A stretch of 54,252 bases of DNA. Origin: Nocardioides cremeus. GTDB lineage: Bacteria; Actinomycetota; Actinomycetes; Propionibacteriales; Nocardioidaceae. The notes under the pieces were generated by a model. It ran no database searches, was not told the origin of the DNA, and worked only from the letters and a program-made list of their open reading frames with translations. Below, one piece after another: positions 21,725-30,293 of this stretch. Position 1 is the stretch's first letter. Every line of letters begins with the position of its first letter. Made by a program: the position numbers and the translations under genes. The stretch covers positions 1 through 54,252 of the forward strand of contig NZ_JAULSC010000025.1 of assembly GCF_030518195.1 (NCBI RefSeq). Direction: 5' to 3'.

Positions 21725-23536
21725 GTGCCCACCACGCGCCCGATGCCGAGCCACGAGGCTGCGGCTCGCCGCGGTCACCCGCACTTCCGGCTGCGGGTCG
21801 GGTTCGTCCTCATCGCCATGGTGCTCTCGGTCTTCGCGGGCCGGCTGGTGCAGCTGCAGGGCATCGACCCGAAGGCCTACGCCGAGATGGCGGCGGCCGA
21901 GGGCATGGACGAGATGGTGCTGCCGGCGCAGCGCGGCGCGATCCTCGACCGCAACGGCGAGCCGCTGGCGCAGTCGGCTGACGGGCTGATGGTCGTGGCC
22001 GACCCAGCGCTGGTCAACACCGACGAGGAGGGCCAGGAGGTCGACCGGGCCCCCGAGCTCGCGAAGTTCCTCTCGGGCAAGCTCGACGTCGACTACTTCA
22101 CCCTGCTGCAGCGCCTGCGCACCGAGAGCCGCTTCCAGTACGTCGCCCGTGGCGTGCCCGCCGCGACCGCCACCAAGGTGGTCGACCGGGCCGAGGAGCT
22201 CGGCTTCGACGGGCTCTCGACCTGGCGCGACCCGGTGCGCGAGTACCCCGCCGACGACGTGGCCGCCAACCTGGTCGGCTTCCTCGGCACCCCGCTCGCC
22301 GACGGCACGCCCCAGCCGCTGGCCGGCTTCGAGCGCACCTTCGACGAGCTGCTCTCCGGTACCGACGGCTCGGCCCGTTACGCGATGGCCGCCGGCAACA
22401 AGCTGCCGCTGGGCGACAACACGGTCGTGGAGGCGCGCGACGGCCAGGACCTCACGCTGACCGTCGACCGCGAGCTGCAGTGGTACGCCCAGCGGGTGGT
22501 GCGCCAGACGGTGCAGCAGGCGCGCGGCGACTCCGGCCTGGCCGTGGTGATGGACTCCCGCACCGGCGAGGTGCTGGCCCTGGCCGACCACCCGACGTAC
22601 GACGCGAACGCGCCGCTGGCCTCCGACGAGGCCGACCTGGGCTCCCGGGCGGTCAGCGACGTCTACGAGCCGGGCTCGGTGTCGAAGGTGCTGACCATGG
22701 CCGGCCTTCTCGACGCCGGCAAGGTCACCCCGCGCACCCGGCTCACGGTGCCCGGGTCGCTGGCCCGCCAGGACCGCACCATCGGCGACTGGTTCCCCCA
22801 CGACACGATCCGGCTGACGCTCGCCGGGGTGCTGGCCAAGTCCTCCAACATCGGCACCGTGCTGGCCTCCGACAAGTTCGAGGACGGCCAGATGCGCCGC
22901 TACCTCGCGGCCTTCGGGCTCGGGTCGGCCACCGGCGCGGGCGTTCGCGGCGAGTCGGCCGGCATCCTGCCCGACCCCTCGCTGTGGACCAGCCAGACCC
23001 AGGACCGCATCGCCTTCGGCCAGTCGGTGTCGGTCAACGCCCTGCAGATGACCGCCGCGGTCAACACGATCGCCAACGACGGCGTGCGCATCGACCCGAG
23101 CCTGGTGCGCGGCAGCGCGACCACCGACGCGGGGGAGCAGGTCGGCACCGACCAGGCCACCACCCAGCAGGTGGTCAGCGCCGAGGCTGCGCGCAAGACG
23201 GCGCTGATGATGGAGCGCGTCGTCGACCCCGAGGCGGGGGTCGCTCCCGGCGCCCAGATCCCCGGCTACCGGGTGGCGGGCAAGACCGGCACCGCCCAGC
23301 GCGCGAGCTCGGAGTGCGGCTGCTACGACGGCACCTTCACCGTCTCCTTCGCCGGCTTCGCGCCGGCCGACGACCCGCGCTTCACCGTCTACGTCGTGGT
23401 GCAGAACCCGCGCAACGGCGGTGGCGGCGGCTCGGTGGCCGGCCCGGCGTTCGCCAAGATCACCGGCTACGCGCTGCGCCGCTACGCCGTGCCGCCCACC
23501 GGCACCCCCGCCTCCGACCTGCCCGTCGAGTGGTGA
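21725..23536 (+). CDS. ftsI: Penicillin-binding protein FtsI/PbpB (septal transpeptidase)
   Basis: 603 residues. Cross-links septal peptidoglycan. One N-terminal membrane helix (VGFVLIAMVLSVFAGRLVQLQ) and a dimerisation domain containing RGAILDRNGEPLAQS precede the transpeptidase. Active-site motifs are SVSK (in YEPGSVSKVL), SSN (AKSSNIGTV) and KTG (VAGKTGTAQ). GTG 21725 follows a GGGAGGAG site. The stop codon forms the first bases of a 22-bp repeat pair. Confidence 0.95.
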   Translation: MPTTRPMPSHEAAARRGHPHFRLRVGFVLIAMVLSVFAGRLVQLQGIDPKAYAEMAAAEGMDEMVLPAQRGAILDRNGEPLAQSADGLMVVADPALVNTDEEGQEVDRAPELAKFLSGKLDVDYFTLLQRLRTESRFQYVARGVPAATATKVVDRAEELGFDGLSTWRDPVREYPADDVAANLVGFLGTPLADGTPQPLAGFERTFDELLSGTDGSARYAMAAGNKLPLGDNTVVEARDGQDLTLTVDRELQWYAQRVVRQTVQQARGDSGLAVVMDSRTGEVLALADHPTYDANAPLASDEADLGSRAVSDVYEPGSVSKVLTMAGLLDAGKVTPRTRLTVPGSLARQDRTIGDWFPHDTIRLTLAGVLAKSSNIGTVLASDKFEDGQMRRYLAAFGLGSATGAGVRGESAGILPDPSLWTSQTQDRIAFGQSVSVNALQMTAAVNTIANDGVRIDPSLVRGSATTDAGEQVGTDQATTQQVVSAEAARKTALMMERVVDPEAGVAPGAQIPGYRVAGKTGTAQRASSECGCYDGTFTVSFAGFAPADDPRFTVYVVVQNPRNGGGGGSVAGPAFAKITGYALRRYAVPPTGTPASDLPVEW

Positions 23537-23578
23537 CCCGGCCCGTATCTCGCGCTGACCCGGCCCGGATCTCGCGCT
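23535..23578 (+). repeat. Two 22-bp repeats anchored on the ftsI stop codon
   Basis: Units at 23535-23556 and 23557-23578 share core GACCCGGCCCG then ATCTCGCGCT. The G and A of the ftsI TGA are the first bases of unit 1. Same family as the arrays after ftsQ and DUF3352. Confidence 0.8.
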
Positions 23579-23580
23579 GC

Positions 23581-23586
23581 TAGCCT
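23581..23586 (+). promoter_or_regulatory. -10 box of murE (leaderless)
   Basis: TAGCCT lies exactly 7 nt before the murE ATG, directly after the 22-bp repeats. It would give murE and downstream genes a separate leaderless transcript. Confidence 0.5.
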
Positions 23587-23593
23587 CCCCGGC

Positions 23594-25195
23594 ATGCCTC
23601 GCCCTGACGTCCCCGCGACCCGGCCCGTCGACCCTCCGCGCACCGCGCTGAGCGAGCTCGCCGACTGGGCCCGCCAGGCCCTGGCGATGGTCGAGCACCG
23701 CGGCGACGACGTGGTGCTGACCGGTGTCAGCCTGAGCAGCCAGCGCGTGCGCGCCGGCGACCTGTACGCCGCCCTGCCGGGCGCCCGCGCCCACGGGGCC
23801 GACTTCGTCGCCGACGCGCTCGAGGCGGGTGCGGTCGCGGTGCTGACCGACCCGGCCGGAGCCGAGCGGGTGCCTGCGGGCGTGCCCCTGCTGGTGACCG
23901 ACGACCCGCGCCGGATCCTGGGCCGGCTCTCGGCCCGGGTCTACGGCGACCCGGCCGAGCGGCTGACGATGATCGGGGTCACCGGCACCCAGGGCAAGAC
24001 CACCACCACCCGCCTGCTCGAGGGCGGCCTGGACGCCGCCGGGCTGGTGGGTGCGGTGATCGGCACCGTCGGCACCCGCGTGGCCGGCCACGACGTGCCG
24101 ACGACGTTGACCACGCCCGAGGCCCCCGACCTGCACGGGCTCTTCGCGGCCATGGTCGAGCAGGGCGTCGACGTCTGCGCGATGGAGGTCTCCAGCCACG
24201 CGCTGGTGCTCGGCCGGGTCGACGGCGTCGTCTTCGACGTGGCGGTCTTCCTCAACCTCGGTCGCGACCACCTCGACTTCCACGACACGGTGGAGGAGTA
24301 CTACGCGGCCAAGGCCTCGCTGTTCACCCCCGAGCGCGCCCGCCGGGCCCTGGTCAACGTCGACGACGAGCACGGTCGCCGCCTGGCCGCCGAGACCGAG
24401 CTGCCGGTGGCCACCTTCTCCACGAGCGGCTCGTCGGCCACCTGGGGCGTCGACGAGGTCGAGGCCTCGCCCAGCCGCTCCGACTTCCGGGTGCTGGGCC
24501 CCGGCGACCGGGCGTTCGCCGGCGGGGTCCCGCTGGCCGGCTCCTTCAACGTCTCCAACGCCCTCGCGGCGGTGGCCGCGGTCGGCGAGGCCAGCCCCGG
24601 CGACGTCGACCCGGTCGACGTCGCCGCCCAGGTGGCCTCCGGCATCAGCGCCCTGCCGGGGGTGCCCGGCCGTCTCGAGAGCGTGGTGGCGGGCCAGGAC
24701 TTCGAGGTGGTCGTCGACTACGCCCACAAGCCCGACGCGGTCGAGGCGGCCCTGGGCGCGCTGCGCCCGCTGACCACCGGCCGGCTGGTGCTGGTGATCG
24801 GTGCCGGCGGCGACCGCGACACCGGCAAGCGGCCGGTGATGGGCGAGATCGGCGCCCGCCTGGCCGACGTGCTGGTCGTGACCGACGACAACCCCCGCTC
24901 CGAGGACCCCGCCGCCATCCGCGCCGCGCTGCTGGCCGGGGCCGAGCAGGTGCCGAGCGAGCAGCGCGCCGAGGTGCTCGAGGTCGCCGGGCGGCGGGCC
25001 GCGATCGCCGAGGCGCTGGGCCACGCGGGCCCGGGCGACATCGTGCTGGTCGCCGGCAAGGGCCACGAGACCGGCCAGGAGGTCGACGGCGTGGTGCACC
25101 CCTTCGACGACCGCGAGGTCGCCGCCGAGCTGCTGCGTGAGCGCCTCGCGCCGGACGCCGCGGGGGAGCGGGTCGAGCAGGCCGAGCGGGCGTGA
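23594..25195 (+). CDS. murE: UDP-MurNAc-tripeptide synthetase MurE
   Basis: 533 residues. Adds the third stem amino acid, probably a diaminopimelate, to UDP-MurNAc-L-Ala-D-Glu. ATP-binding loop is GVTGTQGKTTTTRLLEG; MEVSSHAL and FLNLGRDHLDFH are Mur-ligase signatures; the C-terminal DDNPRSEDP carries the DNPR motif associated with diaminopimelate rather than lysine. The TGA stop overlaps an ATG (TGATG), the arrangement expected for a coupled murF, but no murF follows. Confidence 0.95.
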   Translation: MPRPDVPATRPVDPPRTALSELADWARQALAMVEHRGDDVVLTGVSLSSQRVRAGDLYAALPGARAHGADFVADALEAGAVAVLTDPAGAERVPAGVPLLVTDDPRRILGRLSARVYGDPAERLTMIGVTGTQGKTTTTRLLEGGLDAAGLVGAVIGTVGTRVAGHDVPTTLTTPEAPDLHGLFAAMVEQGVDVCAMEVSSHALVLGRVDGVVFDVAVFLNLGRDHLDFHDTVEEYYAAKASLFTPERARRALVNVDDEHGRRLAAETELPVATFSTSGSSATWGVDEVEASPSRSDFRVLGPGDRAFAGGVPLAGSFNVSNALAAVAAVGEASPGDVDPVDVAAQVASGISALPGVPGRLESVVAGQDFEVVVDYAHKPDAVEAALGALRPLTTGRLVLVIGAGGDRDTGKRPVMGEIGARLADVLVVTDDNPRSEDPAAIRAALLAGAEQVPSEQRAEVLEVAGRRAAIAEALGHAGPGDIVLVAGKGHETGQEVDGVVHPFDDREVAAELLRERLAPDAAGERVEQAERA

Positions 25196-25333
25196 TGATC
25201 GACACCCGCCCGGCGAGGCGCGGTCGAGCCCGCCGCCGGCGTACGCCAAGATGAACGGTGCCGGTGAGCCGGCCCGGCCGGTGGCGCACGTCGTCGGCGA
25301 GGTGACCTGGGAGCGGAACGAGGTGCAACGGCG
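25196..25333 (+). other. Gap where murF is expected
   Basis: Only 138 nt separate murE from mraY. An ATG at 25195 overlaps the murE stop and reads MIDTRPARRGR before a stop at 25252-25254; another tiny frame starts at ATG 25251 and ends by overlapping the mraY GTG. Neither resembles MurF. The two coupling signals (TGATG after murE, GTGA before mraY) look like scars of a gene removed from between them. Confidence 0.7.
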
Positions 25334-26422
25334 GTGAGGGCGATCCTGCTGGGCGGAGGCCTGGCGCTGCTGATCTCGCTGATCGGCACCCGCTTCGCGA
25401 TCAGGCAGTTCACGCGGTGGGGCTACGGCCAGGAGGTCCGCGACGACGGCCCGACGACCCACCACGTCAAGCGCGGCACCCCTACCATGGGCGGCGTCGT
25501 CATCATCGGCGCCACCGTGCTCGGCTACCTCGGGGCGAAGCTGATCACGCTGTCCCCGCCGACGGCCTCGGCGCTGCTCCTGCTGCTGCTCTTCGTCGGC
25601 ATCGGCGCCGTCGGGTTCCTCGACGACTTCATCAAGATCTACAAGCAGCGCAGCCTCGGGCTGCGCAGCAAGGCCAAGATCGTCGGCCAGACGGTGGTCG
25701 GGCTGACCTTCGGCATCCTGGCGCTGAGCCCGGTGCTCGAGGACGACCGCGGCCAGCGGCCGGCGTCGTTCTCGATCTCCTTCATCCGCGACTTCGACAG
25801 CCTCGTGCTGCCGGCCGCCGCGGTGGTGGCGCTGATCCTGGTCATGGTGATCGCCACCAGCAACGCCACCAACCTCACCGACGGTGCCGACGGGCTGCTG
25901 ACCGGCTGCAGCATGATGGTCTTCGGCGCCTACACGATCGTGAACATCTGGCAGAACAACCAGTGGTGCGGCCAGTCCGACATCACCTACGGCAAGTGCT
26001 ACGAGGTGCGCGACCCGCTCGACCTCGCGATCGTGGCCGCGGCCATCACCGGCGCCTGCTTCGGGTTCTTGTGGTGGAACGCCTCGCCCGCCCAGATCTT
26101 CATGGGCGACACCGGCTCGCTGGCGCTGGGCGCCGCGCTGGCCGGCCTGGCGGTGCTGACCCGCACCGAGCTGCTGCTGGTCATCGTCGGCGGCGTCTTC
26201 GTGATGGAGACGGTCTCGGTGATGCTGCAGGTCTCCTGGTTCAAGCTCAGCCGGCGCCTCACCGGCTCGCCCAAGCGGTTGTTCCGGATGGCTCCCATCC
26301 ACCACACCTTCGACATGGCCTGGGGCGAGGTCACCATGGTGATCCGGTTCTGGATCCTCACCGGTCTCTGCGTCGCCGGCGGGCTGGGCATCTTCTACGC
26401 CGAGTGGGTGGCAGGCACGTGA
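25334..26422 (+). CDS. mraY: Phospho-MurNAc-pentapeptide transferase MraY
   Basis: 362 residues, about ten membrane helices. Transfers phospho-MurNAc-pentapeptide to undecaprenyl phosphate, giving lipid I. Landmarks: KRGTPTMGG, FLDDFIKIYKQRSLGL, NLTDGADGL and FMGDTGSLALG (catalytic and metal-binding Asp residues). The segment normally PxHHHFE reads PIHHTFDMAWGE, replacing the third His by Thr. Its GTG start overlaps the stop of a tiny upstream frame, its TGA overlaps the murD GTG, and GAGGTG serves as ribosome site. Confidence 0.95.
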   Translation: MRAILLGGGLALLISLIGTRFAIRQFTRWGYGQEVRDDGPTTHHVKRGTPTMGGVVIIGATVLGYLGAKLITLSPPTASALLLLLLFVGIGAVGFLDDFIKIYKQRSLGLRSKAKIVGQTVVGLTFGILALSPVLEDDRGQRPASFSISFIRDFDSLVLPAAAVVALILVMVIATSNATNLTDGADGLLTGCSMMVFGAYTIVNIWQNNQWCGQSDITYGKCYEVRDPLDLAIVAAAITGACFGFLWWNASPAQIFMGDTGSLALGAALAGLAVLTRTELLLVIVGGVFVMETVSVMLQVSWFKLSRRLTGSPKRLFRMAPIHHTFDMAWGEVTMVIRFWILTGLCVAGGLGIFYAEWVAGT

Positions 26423-27888
26423 GCGCGCGCCGCGACCTCGACGGCCTCGACCAGACCAGCTCCTGGGACGGCGTGCGCGCGGTCGTCGCCGGCTTCGGCG
26501 TCTCCGGCTTCGCCGCCGCCGACAACCTCAACCACCTCGGCGCCACCGTCACCGCGCTCGACGAGTCGGCCACGGGCAAGGAGGAGAAGGCCGAGCTGCT
26601 CGAGGTGCTCGGCGCGACCATCCGCCTGGGCCAGGGCGCGACTGCGGTGCTGCCCGACGACGTCGACGTGCTCGTCACCTCGCCCGGCTGGCGCCCCGAC
26701 GCCCCGCTGCTGGCCCAGGCCCGCGAGCGCGGCGTCCCGGTCTGGGGCGAGGTCGAGCTGGCCTGGCGCCTGCGCCACCCCGAGCACGCCGCGCCCTGGC
26801 TGGCGGTGACCGGCACCAACGGCAAGACCACCACCGTGCAGATGCTCGAGACCATCCTGCGCACCGCCGGGCTGCGCGCGGTGGCGGCCGGCAACGTCGG
26901 GCTGCCCATCGTCGAGGCGGTGATGGACCCGACGCCGTACGACGTGCTGGCCGTCGAGCTCTCCAGCTTCCAGCTGCACTACACCAGCTCGATGAGCGCC
27001 GAGTCGGCCGCGGTGCTCAACATCGCCGAGGACCACCTCGACTGGTACTCCTCGATGGACGACTACGCCGCCGACAAGGGCCGCGTCTACGAGCAGGTGC
27101 AGCGGGCGTGCGTCTACAACGTCGACGACCCGCTGACCGAGCAGCTGGTCCGCGACGCCGACGTGGTCGAGGGGGCCCGGGCCATCGGGTTCACCCTGGG
27201 CATGCCCGGCGTCGGGATGCTCGGGCTGGTCGAGGACATCCTGGTCGACCGGGCCTTCATCGAGCAGCGCTCCGACTCGGCCGCCGAGCTGGTCACCGTC
27301 GACGAGCTGGCCAGCAGCGCGCCGCACTACGTGGCCAACGCGCTGGCCGCCGCCGCCCTGGCGCGCGCCCACGGGGTCTCGCAGCAGGCGGTGCGTGACG
27401 GGCTGCGCGCCTTCCGGCCCGACGGGCACCGCATCGCCGAGGTGGCGCGCCACGAGGGCGTGACGTGGGTCGACGACTCGAAGGCCACCAACCCGCACGC
27501 GGCGCTGGCCTCGCTGCGCGCCTACGACAGCGTCGTGTGGGTCGCCGGCGGGCTGGCCAAGGGCGCCCGCTTCGAGGAGCTGGTGACCGCGGTGCACGAG
27601 CGGCTGCGCGCGGTGGTGCTGCTGGGTCGCGACCGGGCGGTGCTCGCGGAGGCTCTTGCGCGACACGCGCCGGATGTGCCGGTGATCGAGGTTGAGGCGC
27701 ATGAGACTGGTGTGACTGACGATGAGCACGGGCCGATGGGTCGCGTCGTCGAGGCCGCCGCCGGCCTCGCCCAGCCGGGCGACACGGTGCTGCTGGCCCC
27801 GGGATGCGCCTCGCAGGACATGTTCACCGACTACGGCGCTCGCGGCGACGCGTTCGCCGCCGCCGTACGGGCCCGCACCGGGCCCTAG
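26419..27888 (+). CDS. murD: UDP-MurNAc-L-alanine:D-glutamate ligase MurD
   Basis: 489 residues. Adds D-Glu to UDP-MurNAc-L-Ala. The N-terminal domain VVAGFGVSGFAAADNLNHLGATVTALD binds the uridine nucleotide; ATP loop is LAVTGTNGKTTTVQML; central AVLNIAEDHLDWYSSMDDYAADK and C-terminal VDDSKATNPHAALASL are MurD signatures. GTG start overlaps the mraY TGA (GTGA). Confidence 0.95.
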   Translation: MSARRDLDGLDQTSSWDGVRAVVAGFGVSGFAAADNLNHLGATVTALDESATGKEEKAELLEVLGATIRLGQGATAVLPDDVDVLVTSPGWRPDAPLLAQARERGVPVWGEVELAWRLRHPEHAAPWLAVTGTNGKTTTVQMLETILRTAGLRAVAAGNVGLPIVEAVMDPTPYDVLAVELSSFQLHYTSSMSAESAAVLNIAEDHLDWYSSMDDYAADKGRVYEQVQRACVYNVDDPLTEQLVRDADVVEGARAIGFTLGMPGVGMLGLVEDILVDRAFIEQRSDSAAELVTVDELASSAPHYVANALAAAALARAHGVSQQAVRDGLRAFRPDGHRIAEVARHEGVTWVDDSKATNPHAALASLRAYDSVVWVAGGLAKGARFEELVTAVHERLRAVVLLGRDRAVLAEALARHAPDVPVIEVEAHETGVTDDEHGPMGRVVEAAAGLAQPGDTVLLAPGCASQDMFTDYGARGDAFAAAVRARTGP

Positions 27889-27913
27889 GAGCGCAACCGC
27901 AGGAGGGGCCGAG

Positions 27914-29182
27914 GTGACCACGACAGTCCCTGACGACCCCGACGTCCTGGGGACCCCTCGGCGCACCAGCAACCTGCGCGCCACGCTCTCCTCGATGCGC
28001 GAGGCCTTCGACCGGCCGCTGACGTCGTACTACATGCTGGTCGGCGCCTCCGCGCTGCTGCTGACCATCGGCCTGGTGATGGTGCTCTCCGCCTCCAGCG
28101 TGTGGTCGTTCAGGGTCTTCGACGGCGACTCCTACGCCGTGGTGCGCCGCCAGCTGATGTGGCTCTCGCTCGGACTGCCCGCCGCCTTCATCGCCAGCCG
28201 GATGCCGCTGCGGCTGGTGCGCGCGCTGGCCTACCCCGCCTACCTGCTCTCGCTGGTGCTGCTGCTGGCCACGGCCTTCGTGGGTACCTCGGTCAACGGC
28301 AACCAGAACTGGCTGGGCGTCGGCTCGCTGGCCATCCAGCCCTCCGAGCTGGCCAAGCTGGCCCTGGTGCTGTGGGCCGCCCACATCTACGCCAACAAGG
28401 AACGCCGCCTGCACAGCCTGCACCAGCTCGTGGTGCCGGTGGTCCCGGGCCTGCTGCTGGCCACCCTGCTCGTCGTGGCCGGTCGCGACCTCGGCACCGC
28501 CCTGGTCTTCTTCGCGATCCTGCTCGGCATGCTCTGGGTGGTCGGCGCCCCGGCCCGGCTCTTCTGGCTGGCGATCTCGCTGGTCAGCGTCGCCGCGATC
28601 GGGCTGGCGGCCACCGACACCGAGCGGGTCGCGCGCATCACCAACTTCGCCGACCCCTTCCAGGACTACCTCGACACCGGCTGGCAGCCCGCCCACGGGC
28701 TCTTCGCGCTCTCCTCGGGCGGCTGGTTCGGCCAGGGCATCGGGGCCAGCCAGCAGAAGTGGGGCGACCTGCCCGAGGCGCACACCGACTACATCTTCGC
28801 CGTGCTCGGCGAGGAGCTCGGGCTGGTCGGCACCCTCCTGGTCGTCGCGCTCTTCCTGACCATCGCGATGGCGGCGCTGCGGGTGGCCCGCCACACCCAG
28901 GAGCCGTTCGTGCGCTACGCCAGCTTCGGCATCATCGTGTGGCTGGTCGGGCAGATGATCATCAACGTCGGCATGGTGCTGGCGCTGCTGCCGGTCATCG
29001 GCATCCCGCTGCCGCTGATCTCGTACGGCGGCTCCTCGTTGCTGCCCTCGCTCGTGGCGCTGGGCCTGCTCATCGGCTTCGCGCGCAGCGAGCCAGAGGC
29101 CGCCAGCGCCCTGGCCGCCCGTCGCCGTGGCCGCGCCGCCGGCGTCGCGGCCGGTGCCTCGCACCCCAGCCACACCGCCTAG
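27914..29182 (+). CDS. ftsW: Septal peptidoglycan polymerase FtsW (SEDS family)
   Basis: 422 residues. Polymerises lipid II at the septum with FtsI as partner. About ten membrane helices; SEDS landmarks are NGNQNWLGVGSLAIQPSELAKL, GRDLGTALVF, GWFGQGIGASQQKWGDLPEAHTDYIFAVLGEELGL (contains the conserved KWG..PEAHTDYIFA core) and ISYGGSSLLPSL. GTG 27914 has AGGAGGGG 5 nt upstream; longer in-frame starts overlap murD. The TAG stop doubles as the first half of a TAGATT box before murG. Confidence 0.95.
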   Translation: MTTTVPDDPDVLGTPRRTSNLRATLSSMREAFDRPLTSYYMLVGASALLLTIGLVMVLSASSVWSFRVFDGDSYAVVRRQLMWLSLGLPAAFIASRMPLRLVRALAYPAYLLSLVLLLATAFVGTSVNGNQNWLGVGSLAIQPSELAKLALVLWAAHIYANKERRLHSLHQLVVPVVPGLLLATLLVVAGRDLGTALVFFAILLGMLWVVGAPARLFWLAISLVSVAAIGLAATDTERVARITNFADPFQDYLDTGWQPAHGLFALSSGGWFGQGIGASQQKWGDLPEAHTDYIFAVLGEELGLVGTLLVVALFLTIAMAALRVARHTQEPFVRYASFGIIVWLVGQMIINVGMVLALLPVIGIPLPLISYGGSSLLPSLVALGLLIGFARSEPEAASALAARRRGRAAGVAAGASHPSHTA

Positions 29183-29185
29183 ATT
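29180..29185 (+). promoter_or_regulatory. -10 box of murG overlapping the ftsW stop codon
   Basis: TAGATT begins with the ftsW TAG stop and ends 7 nt before the murG ATG, the leaderless spacing. No ribosome-binding site is present in the short gap. Confidence 0.55.
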
Positions 29186-29192
29186 GAGCCCG

Positions 29193-30293
29193 ATGCGCAT
29201 CCTCCTCGCCGGTGGCGGCACCGCCGGCCACACCTCGCCCCTGCTCGCGACCGCCGACGCGCTGCGCCGGCTCGACCCCACGGTTGAGATCACCTGCCTG
29301 GGCACCCCCCGGGGCCTGGAGAACACGGTGGTCCCCGCGGCCGGCTACCCCCTCGAGCTGGTGCCCCCGGTGCCGCTGCCGCGCAAGCCCGGCGTCGACC
29401 TGCTCAAGGTGCCCGCACGGGTGCGTGACGCGGTGCGCCAGACCCACGCCGTGCTCGACCGCGTCGACCCCCACGTGGTCGTCGGCTACGGCGGCTACGT
29501 CTCGGTGCCGGCGTACCTGGCCGCCCGCAAGCGCGGCCTGCCGGTCGTGGTGCACGAGCAGAACGCGCTGCCCGGCCTGGGCAACAAGCTCGGCGCCCGG
29601 GTCGCCTCGCGGCGCGGTGGCCGGGTCGCGGTCAGCTTCCCCGACACCCCGCTGCCCGGCGCCGAGTACGTCGGCCTGCCGATCCGGCGGATGATCTCCA
29701 CCCTCGACCGCGAGGCGCTGCGCGCCGAGGCGCGCGCGTTCTTCGGCCTCGACCCCGACCGGCCGACCCTGGTGGTGACCGGTGGCTCCCAGGGCGCGCG
29801 GCGCATCAACCAGGCCGTCTCGGGCGCTGCGCGCCAGCTCGGCGAGGCCGGCGTGCAGGTGCTGCACGTGGTGGGCGCACGCGGCGAGACCGAGCCCGGC
29901 GCGACCACCGCGACTGCGACGCCCTACGTCGTCGAGCACTTCGTCGACCGGATGGACCTCGCCCTGGCCGCGGCCGACCTGATGGTCTGCCGCAGCGGCG
30001 CCAACAGCGTCGTCGAGGCCGCCGCCACCGGGGTGCCCGCGGTCTTCGTGCCGCTGCCGATCGGCAACGGTGAGCAGGAGCTCAACGCCCGACCGGTCGT
30101 CGAGGCCGGGGGAGCGCTGCTGGTGCGCGACGAGGAGCTGCACGCCGACTGGGTGGTGGCCAACGTCGTGCCGCTGGCCACCGACGCCGCCCGCCTGGCC
30201 ACGATGAGCGCCGCGGCGCGCCACCTGGTGCCCCGCGACGCCGACGAGGCGCTCGCGCGGATCGTGCTCGAGGCCGGGGGAGCGGCGCGATGA
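29193..30293 (+). CDS. murG: Lipid II synthase MurG (GlcNAc transferase)
   Basis: 366 residues. Adds GlcNAc to lipid I on the inner membrane face. N-terminal GGGTAGHTSPLLATADAL is the glycine-rich loop in its actinobacterial form; VVGYGGYVSVPAYLAA, VVHEQNALPGLGNKL, VTGGSQGARRINQAV and CRSGANSVVEAAATGVPAVFVPLP are GT28 signatures. ATG 29193 is 7 nt after a TAGATT box and its TGA overlaps the murC ATG. Confidence 0.95.
   Translation: MRILLAGGGTAGHTSPLLATADALRRLDPTVEITCLGTPRGLENTVVPAAGYPLELVPPVPLPRKPGVDLLKVPARVRDAVRQTHAVLDRVDPHVVVGYGGYVSVPAYLAARKRGLPVVVHEQNALPGLGNKLGARVASRRGGRVAVSFPDTPLPGAEYVGLPIRRMISTLDREALRAEARAFFGLDPDRPTLVVTGGSQGARRINQAVSGAARQLGEAGVQVLHVVGARGETEPGATTATATPYVVEHFVDRMDLALAAADLMVCRSGANSVVEAAATGVPAVFVPLPIGNGEQELNARPVVEAGGALLVRDEELHADWVVANVVPLATDAARLATMSAAARHLVPRDADEALARIVLEAGGAAR

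Noticed and set aside
23594..25195. A murE-murF fusion explaining the missing murF
   Set aside because: The protein is 533 residues with a single set of Mur-ligase motifs ending in the usual MurE C-terminus.
20759..26305. A very long minus-strand open frame (over 1800 codons) opposite rsmH to mraY
   Set aside because: It is opposite well-identified genes, has low-complexity Gly/Arg/His/Ala content and no family features; such shadows are expected at this G+C content.
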